In this document: positions 11,650-22,200 of the stretch, piece after piece | Layout of the letters: every line of letters begins with the position of its first letter | How positions within the stretch are numbered: position 1 is the stretch's first letter | Source: Musa acuminata AAA Group | Lineage: Eukaryota; Streptophyta; Magnoliopsida; Zingiberales; Musaceae | DNA length: 64,000 bases | Direction of reading: 5' to 3' | Assembly: GCF_036884655.1 (NCBI RefSeq) | Contig: NC_088344.1 | Span: 34,348,501 to 34,412,500, forward strand | Made by a program: the position numbers and the translations under genes | Notes under the pieces: generated by a model | Database searches by the model: none | What the model was told of the DNA's origin: nothing | Seen by the model: only the letters and a program-made list of their open reading frames with translations

Positions 11650-13770
11650 TACAGCAGGAGCAACAGGGGCACCACCTCCACCATGAGGTGGAGCAACACT
11701 ATCATGGCTACGGTTCATATGGTCACCATGCCCCCTCTAGCTGTACGATAGTCCACCATGGGCTACTAGACATTCACTTCCATATCTGTTTGGAGGAGGA
11801 GATCCATACGGAGAAGGGTAAGAACTGGGGCCACCATAGCGACTGGAAGGCGGACAGAAAAAAAACAATTCACAACATGGACTAGGAAACGGGAGGGGAA
11901 TTTTCCTACAAGACTACCATATGCAGCTGGAGCTGGTGGAAAAAACATGGCCATAACAGCCCTTATCCTCCTGATTATTATTTTAAGATTCACCTCGTCC
12001 AGCATATCAAGCATCTCTTCCCCTGTAATCATCGTTCCTACCACCACAGTTCCGGCATAACTCCTTTCTCGCTGTCACTTCCACCGCCACCATTCCCAGT
12101 GCCAGCACTGGGTTCAAAATGCACCACACTTGTTGCACTCCAATCTGCGAAAAATTTAGATTTCCACGGCCATGCTTAGACCTAGGGTAGGGCAGTGCTA
12201 ATCACTTTCCCAACCATCTCCTCCGCTGCGGTCACCACCTAGGTATCCCCTACCACCTCCCCAGTTTCCCCACTGAGATCTCACTGCCCCCATATCCATC
12301 GCCACCACCTATATCAAGACTGCGCCAAGAACCAAACCCTAGATATACACAAACATAAATGCTTGACAAGAAAAGGAAAAATAGAACGACAATAACGTTG
12401 AAAAAACAAAAAGAAAAGAACCAAGAACCAGGATTCATGGAGTTTCCATGGTAACCACCGGCCCCCGTCCTCGGGTGGGGCAGTGCTAATCGCCTTCCCA
12501 ACCATCTCCTCCACCGCGGTAACCACCTCCCCTGTTTCCCCACTGAGATCTCACCGCCACCGTATCCATCGCCACCACCTATATCAAGACTGTGCCAAGA
12601 ACCAAACCCTAGATATACACAAACATAAATGCTTGACAAGAAAAGGAAAAATAGAACGACAAGAACATTGAAAAGAAAAAAAAGAAAAGAACCAAGAACC
12701 AGGATTCATGGAGTTTCCATGGTAACCACCAGCCCGTCCTCGGGTGGGGCAGTGCTAATCGCCTTCCCAACCATCTCCTCCACTGCGGTCACCACCTCCC
12801 CTGTTTCCCCACTGAGATCTCACCGCCCTCATATCCATCGCCACCACCTATATCAAAACCGCCCCAAGAACCAAACCCTAGATATACACAAACATAAATG
12901 CTTGACAAGAAAAGGAAAAAAAGAACGACAAGAACGTTGAAAAGAAAAGAACCAAGAACCAGGATTCATGGAGTTTCCATGGTAACCAGCGGCCCGTCGT
13001 CGGCTGTATTCGCCGTCGCGCGGAGGCGAAACGTCCTTATCAGGTCCATCGGAGCCGTAGGAACCTGACCTTTGGATCCATACAAAGCCTAACCCTAGAT
13101 CAAGAAAGGAGAAACGAAGAACGAGAACGCTCAAAAGAAAAACGAAGCAGAAGAACTAAGAGCCTCGATTCCTAGTTTCAACCGTAACCATCAGCCCGTC
13201 CTCGGCTGTATTCGCCACCGCGGGGAGGCGGAGCGGCCTCGTCAGGTCCGTCGAAATCGTACGAATCTGACCCCTAGATCTACACAAACCATAACCCCAG
13301 ATCAAGAAAATGAAAAAAAAAAAAAAAAAAAAGGAACCAGGGCGTTCAGAAGAAAAGGGAAGCAGAAGAACTAAGAGCCTCGATTCCTAGTTTCCACCGT
13401 AACTACCGCCAGGGCCTCGACTTTATTCGCCGCCGCGAGGAGGCGCAGAGACCTCGTCGGATCCATCGGTGCCATCGTATCCTGACCCCATAGATCTACA
13501 TAAACCCTAACCCTAGATCAAGAAGAAGAGAAAAAATATAACACGAGAACGATCAAAAGAAAAGGAAAAGAGAAGAAAAAACAAAGAACCAGGGTTCCCA
13601 AAGCTTCCACCGGAGCCACGGCCCTGGCCTCGATGCATCCGCCGTGGCGGGAAGGAGGAGCGGCCTTGTCGGGTCCGTGGGAGCCTGCCATCGACGAGAG
13701 CTTTCTCGGAGAAGAGGGGGTCGCGCGACACATGAGAAACACCGAACAAGAATGGCGAGGACACTCATCA
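11650..13770 (-). pseudogene. Decayed TAF15-like Gly-rich / RanBP2-type zinc-finger gene, copy B
   Basis: Same pseudogene as at 3190-4893 but longer at its 5' end. The extra part (13332-13770) includes a unit starting with MAGSHGPDKAAPPSR near 13690. It resembles the real first exon of such a gene (start codon, Gly-rich reading, then a GT donor after a ..GNPG-type end in another frame). Downstream units at about 13480-13400, 13275-13170 and 13065-12970 repeat the theme GSYGSDGPDK...PPRGGEYSR...GG. Multiple frameshifts remain throughout. Confidence 0.6.
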
Positions 13771-14414
13771 TTTGGGCTTCTTGTAATCTCAGCCTGGAAG
13801 TAAAAAGGCCCAAATCAATGCAAGACGCTCAATTTAACGGCCACACAGATCACGTCCAACCCGAATCTTGACGCCGCAAGCCAACTCAGGAAGTGCCATT
13901 TATGGCCCAAGTCGATCATTTCCAACCCGAATCTTGACGCCGGAACTCAATGTCGATTGCCACCGTCTACCTCGTCACACGGATCCTTATCACCGTCAAA
14001 ATCTTTTCTCATTCATCTTTCCATTTTTATCATTTTCATGTGAATCGACTAATGCGGTGAACCAATATAGTTATATGTATTTTTAATTAAAAAATTATAT
14101 TATAATATTCCTATAGTATATTATAATATTTTCATATTTTTTTTATAACTGTAACTATTATAGTGTTTTTATACTATATTACTATATTTAATGTTTTCTT
14201 AGTATTGCTGAAAACATAATATTTTTACGACATATTTTTTGATATTATTGAAAATATATGTTAGAGTGTGAAAATATTATAATTAGATTGATTCACTCAA
14301 TGGATTAGTTCATAAGAAAATAAAAAAATATGATTAAGTGACCTGACTTATTTCAAATATTAGGCAAAACAATAACGCTATTAATGAATTCTAAAAATGA
14401 TGGATATCTTAAAA

Positions 14415-14462
<48 letters not shown>

Positions 14463-14660
14463 GTATATATATATATATGTATATAAGGCATAAATCTAAA
14501 GTCAGGTCCCATATCCTTTAAAGGATATGGCAAGCTCACATGGTTGTTAGCGTAAAAGAAAGTGCACAGCAACGTCTGACTTCCACTAATAAATCGAACT
14601 TAAAAAGGAAGTGCTTCCTGATAGAGACAGATGAACGGTAGGGAAAAGATCTAAGTTTGC
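13771..14660. other. Intergenic, AT-rich, with a short direct repeat and (TA)n
   Basis: CCAACCCGAATCTTGACGCC occurs twice, near 13855 and 13921, which is a short local duplication. From 14090 the DNA is very AT-rich, and a (TA)n tract lies at about 14419-14480. No gene seen. Confidence 0.6.
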
Positions 14661-17289
14661 GATCAGAGAACTATACCAGATAGCGATGGCACAGCTTTAT
14701 GCTGTGCACTGACAGTCCGTCCACAATGGCACAGCATCCGTCGGAGAGAATGCGTCGACTGCAACGCCATGCATGAAGCACTCTCTAATGGCGTTCTGCC
14801 CCAGCTGCGTCTCTGGTCTATTCCTGGAGCACCCAGGGATAACCCTAACGATAGCGAGGCCGCCGCTGCCATTAGAAAGCCTGTTGGTTATGTCATTTGT
14901 GCATGCAGGCGAACCGTGCACAGAGATAGGGTTGGTGTGGCGGCCATGGCGGTGGTGGGACTGGGGAAAGCTTGCTTCCATGGTGGTCGAGGGCACGATG
15001 CGGCCCGTCGGTTAAAGGTGTCAAATCCGGGTTGTAGATTTCTCTGTCGGAGACCGAGTGGACACCGAGTCAAACCGGGTGGCCGTCGGGGCCCAGCCGC
15101 ATATGACCGCATCCCCGGATTCCCCGCCGAGCCTCACGTTCCCCGGCCCCGCCCCCACCTCCGCCTCTGCTGTGGCGGTACGGCCTTCTCGTTGATGGTG
15201 ATGCCTCGTCCTCCTCCGTAACCTACAGTATATATATATAACCCATGGAAGTCTTTGCACTAAACCACTGATACATATGTCGGTGATAGCTTTAGGAAGA
15301 TAAAGAGGCATGGAGATAGATGGGAAGGTTTGCCGACGATCTGCCTACTCTCGTCCTCGCATGAAACGAAGATGCATTCTTCTTTGTTCGGAGACAACAG
15401 ATAGACGATAATGGACGCACGAGAACAGTGAATGAGGTTTTGGTTTTATGCCTTTGTATGATCAAACGTAGCTAATAAAGCGAGAAATTAAGCTACCTAA
15501 TGATCTGTCTGCGTATGCCTTTTTACATGGAGTGATTTGCTTGTGGTTATTACGTTCAGAAACATCAAGCATGGACATGTGCGATCTTTGGCAATGATGC
15601 TGTCTGCATTTATGTCCCTTTCCGATGAAGAGGCATTTGGCTGTTTGCAAGCTATTGCAAGTCCTTTTTTGCTTGTTTGTAAGTTATTACAGTATATTGT
15701 ATTTGCTACTAAATCCATATGCACTGTAAGTGAACTTATGATATGACATACCGAATGTCATACTTGAGATTGGATTGCAAGTTAAAACACAGATTTTGGT
15801 TCTCTTCCTCAATCACAGTCTCATATATTTTCTTTCTTTGAGCACCCCATCTCCGACAAAACAGGTAGGCATCTAAGCAATTGCATCTGCTGCTATCTGC
15901 GATCTTACAGTTGTAGGCATGCAATTTAACTCATCATTAGAAAACATTAGTTCTTTCAGTAGTAATCTCCAACACCAAATCCATGTCATTCTTGGACTGC
16001 TCATTGGGAACCATTTAGCCGAATCCAATCACACCAACCAAAATTCCTATCAAGGTTTATGTCTTTCACCTCTCATAGATTTCAGTGCCGATGATGAGAG
16101 GCCATACCACCTCAAAAGTGTTGCGAAGTGATTCCATCTATCTAAATAGCATTTTGCTATCAAGAATCAAATGTTCTAGGAATGTTTTACCCAAGTCACT
16201 CATGGAGTCATACCTGCAATGGCTTCTGAGATATGAATCAAAATCTGAAGAGGTAGAAGCTTTTCATTTATGTATGTGCTTTTAATATATATATATATCT
16301 AAAAAACATTGTGCTATATGTGTTTGTGCATCGTCCTTTCCTCCAAATATATGCTCTAATTTGCAATGTAAATCAAATACTCATTGCTCATTTCTTAAAT
16401 CCATAAAATATGTCAAACACTTGATTTCTAAAGCTTCTCGATAAATCATTCTATAAAGATAACAAGTTTCACAATTACATATATTCCAGACACTATAAAA
16501 GGATCTGGAAATCAATTTTATTTTAGTTTCCTACACTTGCAATCCATCTCCTTCATTAGAATAGATGATGTGAATAAAGCCACAGACTAGAATGAAATCT
16601 TCTATCAGTAAAAAAATAGAGTATCATATATCTAAAATTTAAGAACAGCATGAATGAACTATAAAACATATTTTTCTCATTTGAACACACCACATCATCA
16701 TCTTTGTAACACAGTGATTTGCCTAACAAGCATTCATTAGGATCCAAATCACATATGAATTGAATTTCTAACAATCAACAACACATTATAGATTGTGCTA
16801 TAATCTCATCCTTTCTTTCAGCATTAGTTGCCACAGCATGCGACAGACAGATTGCAGTTCCCAAAATTCAGCAACTTCATATTTGTAGTCTCACTTCTGT
16901 GGATGATCTAAATGATTCTTACTTGGTCCTTCAACCTTTTTTCTACCTTGAGATTACTATGCTTGCTCTAAAATTCTTTCAAGTTACAATTTATCATTCT
17001 TTTCCATTGTGAGATCAATTACTTTCATAAAGAGCTGTTGTTTGTGTTCTTCTTAATCAACTGAGTTCTTTTCATTTGATATGCAGCATGCAGTATGTCT
17101 GTATGTATATATATATATATATATATATAGTGATTGAGTACAACCAAAAAACTAAGGTTACAAGCTATCTCTACTAATCTTTCAGCAATATGAAACTACT
17201 GAAGCAAATTACATCTGAATAAATGTTAAACATGTGTTTATGCATGAATATGATTCAAAAGTTTAGGTTCATCAAGTCATTACCGATAG

Positions 17290-17353
<64 letters not shown>

Positions 17354-17880
17354 AGATTGACTCTGTTGAATCTCTCAACGATATGGGAGTGGTCTCGATC
17401 CAATTTCCGTAGCTCATACACAATGCTGCCGTCATCGGTTAGCAGATGTTGAATGATCTGCTTATCGTCAAGGGAATTAGAAGGTCTGGAAAAGGGCAAT
17501 AAGCCAAACCCTGTGAATAATGTTCTTTAATATATAGGACAAGTTGATAATAGTAAGGAAAAGGACTGTTAGATTTCGCTAGATCTAACCTTCTTGTTAG
17601 CCATCAACATCATCTCTATTCTATAAGCAATGAATACACACACACACTATCCATTGTCTAGGATGAACTTCCAACCACTCCAAGCAAGTTTATACGTATA
17701 TCTTACCATATGACATACTGCTACAAGATCTCAGTAGATCTCATGGCAGGTGCAGGATCAAGTAAAGAAGAGAAATGGAAGAAGCATATGCATATGTCTC
17801 CTGAACCAAATCTTGCTTCCAGACATGTCCTGTAGGCATGAAAAGACCCTCTTCAAACGGCAGACATGTTTGATCTATTG
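14661..17880. other. Intergenic; GC-rich patch and several SSRs, no gene recognised
   Basis: A GC-rich patch (about 14740-15220) allows ORFs on both strands, the longest 150 codons on the plus strand, but none shows a recognisable motif. A TATA-like ATATATATATAA lies at about 15230-15241. Further right are (TA)n runs near 16284, 17105-17129 and 17291-17320. The last is joined to a (GA)n run to about 17350. The rest is unremarkable AT-rich DNA. Confidence 0.4.
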
Positions 17881-19027
17881 AGCTTTAGGGAATTGTTTGA
17901 GCTTATTAATCATGGCTTCTGTCCCACAACTGTTGAAGGTCTGCTTCTGTTCCGAAGAAACCGCTACACTGCAACATTAGAGTTCCACACCATCCTGGAA
18001 ACAAACAATCCATGGGGAAGACAGGAGGTGAACCCTAATGGAAGGAAGGGATTCATCAGAGTGAGAATCATAATAAGCCAAGAGAATTCAAAGGAAAGCT
18101 CTGGATAAAGAACACCAAACTTAGTTAGCACCTTCCTGGACACAAGATACAAGACTTTCCCGATCAACCTGTCATGGGAAAGTATGTCAATGATTCATAC
18201 ATCATGAATGTTCGGAAGATCAAAGTAGTAGATGATCGGACATTGATTATGCAGGGCAATATGTACTTCAATACACATTCGGCATTCTTTTCTTTGCTCC
18301 GTTTAGGGTAAGCTCTACAAGAAAGGTCAGCCAGGAGCGGCTTTCTACCATTTCTTTCTCTCTCATGATCTTTTTCTCGTGAGGCAGCTGCCTCACGTCT
18401 CCTAAACTAATCCGGTGGTGATTGGCTCATGAGTTCTCTCTCCGACAGGGAGGTGTGAGAGTTAGGGGATATTAATGATGAGAATGGCGTCAAATACGTA
18501 GACGGTGATGGGTGAGGATTATTTAAAGTATATATTCCTTTCCAACCCTCAGTCGAAGTCTGGACAAGACTAGACGTGCAGTGGTGTTCCTCCTCTTGCT
18601 CCACTCCATCATTGAAGAATAAGAATACAAAATCTACTCAGTGTCGCGTACCCCACAAAGATTGGAGATCGAGCTTTTTTTTCCCCTTACTAGAGGCACA
18701 GTTTGGCCTATGATATTCTGGGGGTAAGAAGAGGAAAAGAACGGGGGATTCAATCTAAAAGATTGGTTCCTCCGAGGCTTACTGTTGTTCTTGTGATAGG
18801 GGCCATCACAGGATGAAGTGAAGAGAAAGATCTGTAACATCAAAGCAGCTCCGGAAAGCAAGAAAGGTGAAGATGGTTGACAAAGGTAGGAGTTGTTGCA
18901 ATGCAAGCAACAACTGAGGTGGCAATGATCATATATATTACTAAAAAAAGATAGAGTAACTTGTCAAGAAAGGACCAGGCAAGACTAAGCTGGTAATGAT
19001 AGTTACAGAAAGGAGAGATGAGTCCTC

Positions 19028-19065
<38 letters not shown>

Positions 19066-19380
19066 AGGAAGAAGAGGTAGTACAGGACGGAGATAGAGAC
19101 GAAGAAGGATGAGGCGAACTACTACAGTCTGCTTTTATCGCTGCCAAACTAAGGAAAGTGAGTGGGCGGGGGTGAGTCAGAGGGGCGGGAAGGGGGGAGG
19201 GGGGGATGGGAAAACGCACGTGTGGGAGGATCTGGCTTAAACCAGTAGGGGACCATTGATTTCTCTCGTGATCGACCAGAGCTCCAACCATCCACAATTC
19301 CATGAAAGAACAAGATATGCTCTTGTTGCACTTGAGATCCAGGATGACAACCGGTATTGGATCCACGAGGAACGTGATGA
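17881..19380. other. Downstream flank of the LSH gene; function unknown
   Basis: An open stretch of 80 codons at 17866-18108 (plus) and a minus-strand open frame at 18941-19417 show no family I know. A perfect 20-bp palindrome lies at 18378-18397 and a (GA)n run at about 19030-19061. The minus-strand frame beginning after a TTTCAG at 19384 is discussed as a possible alternative LSH exon. Confidence 0.3.
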
Positions 19381-19917
19381 CATCTGAAAGAACACACATG
19401 ATTGATGGTGGCTGCATTAGTTCTTTGAAGAGGATGAAGGGAATGGAAATGCGAGGAAGAAAGAGATGAGAAAGGGAAGGAAGGATACACAGTGTAGAAG
19501 CAGAGCTGATCAGCGCATTGCACCTCTCAGAGAGAGAGAGATGGACATCAGAACAATAATTATTCGAAGATATATGTAATATTTGTTAAAGCAGATGAGG
19601 ACTGACGCCCCCATACAGACTCTTCCGAACGCCAACACAGTGATCTGCTAACCATGTCTAGTCGACCAAATGAATGTTATCTCTTGAGAGCGAATACAAG
19701 AAAAAGGAGTAAAGAGATGGCGACCAAGTAAAATCGACAGTCTTCACATTCAATACGAAGAAGTTTGAGAGACACAGAGTTGTCATCTCTTCCTTCTCTT
19801 TTTCCTGAATCCTTCATTCCTCACTGATAGCGGAAAAGTGGGGAGACTCTTATCACACCGACCAAGAAAAATAGAAGAGAGATGGAGGCTGGGAGAGACA
19901 GAGAGCCCCTCGGAAAC

Positions 19918-20547
19918 TCAGGAACTAGAGGAGCCCCTGGGCGGAGGGCCAGATCCCTCACCGGCCCCAGAACCACAGCTCCCGCCGCTGAGAGCAGTGG
20001 AAGAGGAAGACTCACCTGCCGGATGGGGTTGGCCGGCGGCCGGGGGCGCGCGCTTCCGCTTCTTCTTCTCGTAGGGGATGCCGCGGGCCTTGGCCTGGCT
20101 CTCGCGGACGTCGCGGAGGTAGATGCGGACGGCGCGGGCGGCGAAGGGGTTGGTCTCGGGGGTGCCGCCGGATTCCTCGTAGGCGGCGCGGAGGCGGCCG
20201 ATGAGGGCGTCGAGGGAGCCCCAGGCCTGGCGCAGGGGGCAGGCGCAGGGCCCCGGCGGGCTGGGATGCCCGTAGAAGGCGCACCCGGGCGCGTGCACCT
20301 TGGTCTTCCCGAACTGGTCCAGGTAGCGCAGGAACTCGATCACGTGAGCCCCGCTGCAGCGCGCCAGCGCCAGCGGCGGCTTGTGGTTCCGCAGGTACTG
20401 CAGGAAGGTGTTCCAGTCCCGCCGCTTCTGCGACTCGTACCTGCTCGGCGTCGTCGCCGCCCGCGGCGGCCCCGCATCTCCTAAGCCGCCACTTGACGAC
20501 CGCTCCCCCCCCACCCCCGCGGATGGGCCTGCGCTCGCCGAGTCCAT
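19918..20547 (-). CDS. ALOG-domain (LSH/G1-like) nuclear protein
   Basis: A 209-residue frame from [11 protein letters not shown] to TGA at 19918. Residues about 35-160 form the ALOG (DUF640) domain: [14 protein letters not shown], then [22 protein letters not shown], then [14 protein letters not shown], and a zinc-ribbon-like insert [34 protein letters not shown] nuclear localisation signal follows, then a Ser/Gly-rich tail. ALOG proteins are plant-specific DNA-binding or transcriptional regulators of lateral organ, meristem and inflorescence development (LSH in Arabidopsis, G1/TAWAWA1 in rice). I chose the internal Met because the family usually starts a few residues before a Ser/Gly-rich lead; eight in-frame codons lie upstream. 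The gene is extremely GC-rich compared with its surroundings. A (CT)n run (about 20600-20626) sits just upstream, probably in the 5'UTR. A CAG|GTGAGT site occurs inside the tail. Confidence 0.93.
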   Translation of the reverse strand: MDSASAGPSAGVGGERSSSGGLGDAGPPRAATTPSRYESQKRRDWNTFLQYLRNHKPPLALARCSGAHVIEFLRYLDQFGKTKVHAPGCAFYGHPSPPGPCACPLRQAWGSLDALIGRLRAAYEESGGTPETNPFAARAVRIYLRDVRESQAKARGIPYEKKKRKRAPPAAGQPHPAGESSSSTALSGGSCGSGAGEGSGPPPRGSSSS

Positions 20548-20598
20548 GCACCTGCTTCCGCTGCTAACCACTCCTCTTACGTCGTCTCTTCCCCACCC

Positions 20599-20627
20599 TC
20601 TCTCTCTCTCTCTCTCTCTCTCTCGCT
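20599..20627. repeat. (CT)n microsatellite in probable LSH 5'UTR
   Basis: CT dinucleotide run about 50-80 bases upstream of the LSH start on its strand, where it reads as GA. Such GA tracts are common in plant leader and core promoter regions. Confidence 0.8.
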
Positions 20628-20889
20628 CTGCACTTTAGATAGAGTGAAGTGAGAGAAGACGACGGAGCGGGGAAGAGAGAGAGAGGAGATGTGGTTTTGG
20701 AAGGACATCAAGGGAGAACGAGATAGCGAGAAGAGGAGCGGGATGATTCACGTGGTGGCCCCCCACCGTCTTTGGACGTCACTTTTGGACCTCTCTACCA
20801 TAGGAAGGAGGAGGCGGTGAAGCGAGTCTCTATGCGCACGATTTGGTCGCACAAGTGGGTTTATTTGGTGTTCAATCCCAGTCTAATAA

Positions 20890-20920
20890 GAATCGGACCC
20901 GTCGTTAACGGGTCCGATTC
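20890..20920. repeat. Perfect 13-bp inverted repeat with 5-base loop
   Basis: GAATCGGACCCGT (20890-20902) and ACGGGTCCGATTC (20908-20920) are exact reverse complements around CGTTA. The hairpin lies about 340 bases upstream of the LSH start codon. It may be a transposon footprint or a protein-binding palindrome; nothing decides between them. Confidence 0.85.
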
Positions 20921-21281
20921 GGTTTGATTTGGATCCCAATGCGGATCCTGTTAAGGAAATAATGATATATTCCAGACTTTATTCTAATACGCTACATAAT
21001 TTTCCATGTCTCTTTGATTAACTTAAAGACATATATGAACTAACTAACACGCCTCGTATATTGGTCATTCCTATGCCATGTAAAAGCCCAAATACTTGTT
21101 GATTGGTTTGAATCAATTGGCAAATGGATCGCCATCCGCTGCTGTCACCTTCGCATTCCCTTTCCCGCTTTCTTTTCGGAAGAACCCATCAACATCTTTT
21201 TCATAAAAGCATCCGTGGATGAGAGGTTTAGGCATCATCTTAGCTTCTCTATTGTTAGTCAATGATGCTTATGGATTTCTC

Positions 21282-22200
21282 CCACATCTTTTTGATCGAA
21301 CGAAGCTCATATTAGAGTAACGAAGACAACTATACGCAACTCTCCTTGGTAGTTCCTTAAAATGAATAATAAAATATAATTTTACTATCTCTCAATTATC
21401 AATCTTTTCTTATCTTTTATTTTTAACCCCTTATTTCATCCATCAAAACCCTAATCATGCCGATGTTATTTCATTATTCGATATCGTTCGATGTCCCTTG
21501 GAGCCATTAGGTCATCTCGTGACATCAGATGTTGCTTGCCACTCGACGAAGAGGAAGGCTTCGCTCGAACGTTGCTCGACTCTATTTCGCTAGTTGACAT
21601 AATCTGATGCCGCTTGATGCCCCTTTGATGTCGTCCAACACCACTCCATAACTCAACACAGGTGGATAAGAATATCATTTGATGTCACTTGATGCCACTT
21701 CGCCATCCGATATTACTTCGATGCCACATCTTTTTTATCAAATGAAACTTACATTAGGATGATGAAGACAATTACGTTAGAAGCATCATATTGGTATTTT
21801 TTTTTTCGTAACTCTCTTTTTATTGGTATTTCCTTAAAAAATAAATTTACTATCTCTTAATTGCTAATATTTATCTTCTTTTTTTTTTTCTGCAACCCTT
21901 TATTTCATCCATGAGAACCCTAGTTGTGTCTATGCCACTTAATAGTCTAATATAGTTCAATGTCACTCAATATCAATAGTTCGTCTCGTGACGTCGGATG
22001 CTTCTTGCCACTCGAGGAAGAGGAAAACTCTGTTCCAACGTTGCTCGATGCCACTCCACTAGCTAACGCAATCTAATGCCGCTCGACACCCCCTTGACAT
22101 CATGCAATGCCACTCCACAACCCGATACAAGTGGATAAGGATATCCTCCGATGTCACTCTGATGCAACTCTACTATCTAACATTGCTCCGATGCCTCTTC
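21282..22200. repeat. Diverged tandem duplication of a ~442-bp unit
   Basis: Unit 1 starts at CCACATC (21282) and unit 2 at CCACATC (about 21724). Both proceed through the same landmarks: a T-rich stretch, CCTTATTTCATCCAT, ACCCTA, GTCTCGTGAC, TTGCCACTCGA followed by GAAGAGGAA, a TTGCTCGA block and GTGGATAAG. The part from about 21470 also has a finer theme of GATGCCACTC/GATGTCACTT steps. No coding sense. Confidence 0.8.

Larger units (their letters stand above)
8443..13331. repeat. Segmental duplication, copy B
   Basis: This is the second copy of the segment at 1-4893. Copy B continues past the shared region into about 450 further bases of the TAF15-like pseudogene (13332-13770) that copy A lacks, so copy A ends earlier or was truncated at the poly(A/T) run. 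The sequence between the copies, 4894-8442, has no counterpart after copy B. Confidence 0.95.

Noticed and set aside
14769..15221. 150-codon plus-strand open frame in a GC-rich patch
   Set aside because: Overlapping open frames exist on both strands, which GC-rich DNA gives by chance. No motif, domain or splice context was recognisable.
19882..20551. Long frames on both strands over the LSH gene (200 and 179 codons)
   Set aside because: They are shadows of the GC-rich LSH coding sequence; only the frame with the ALOG motifs makes sense.
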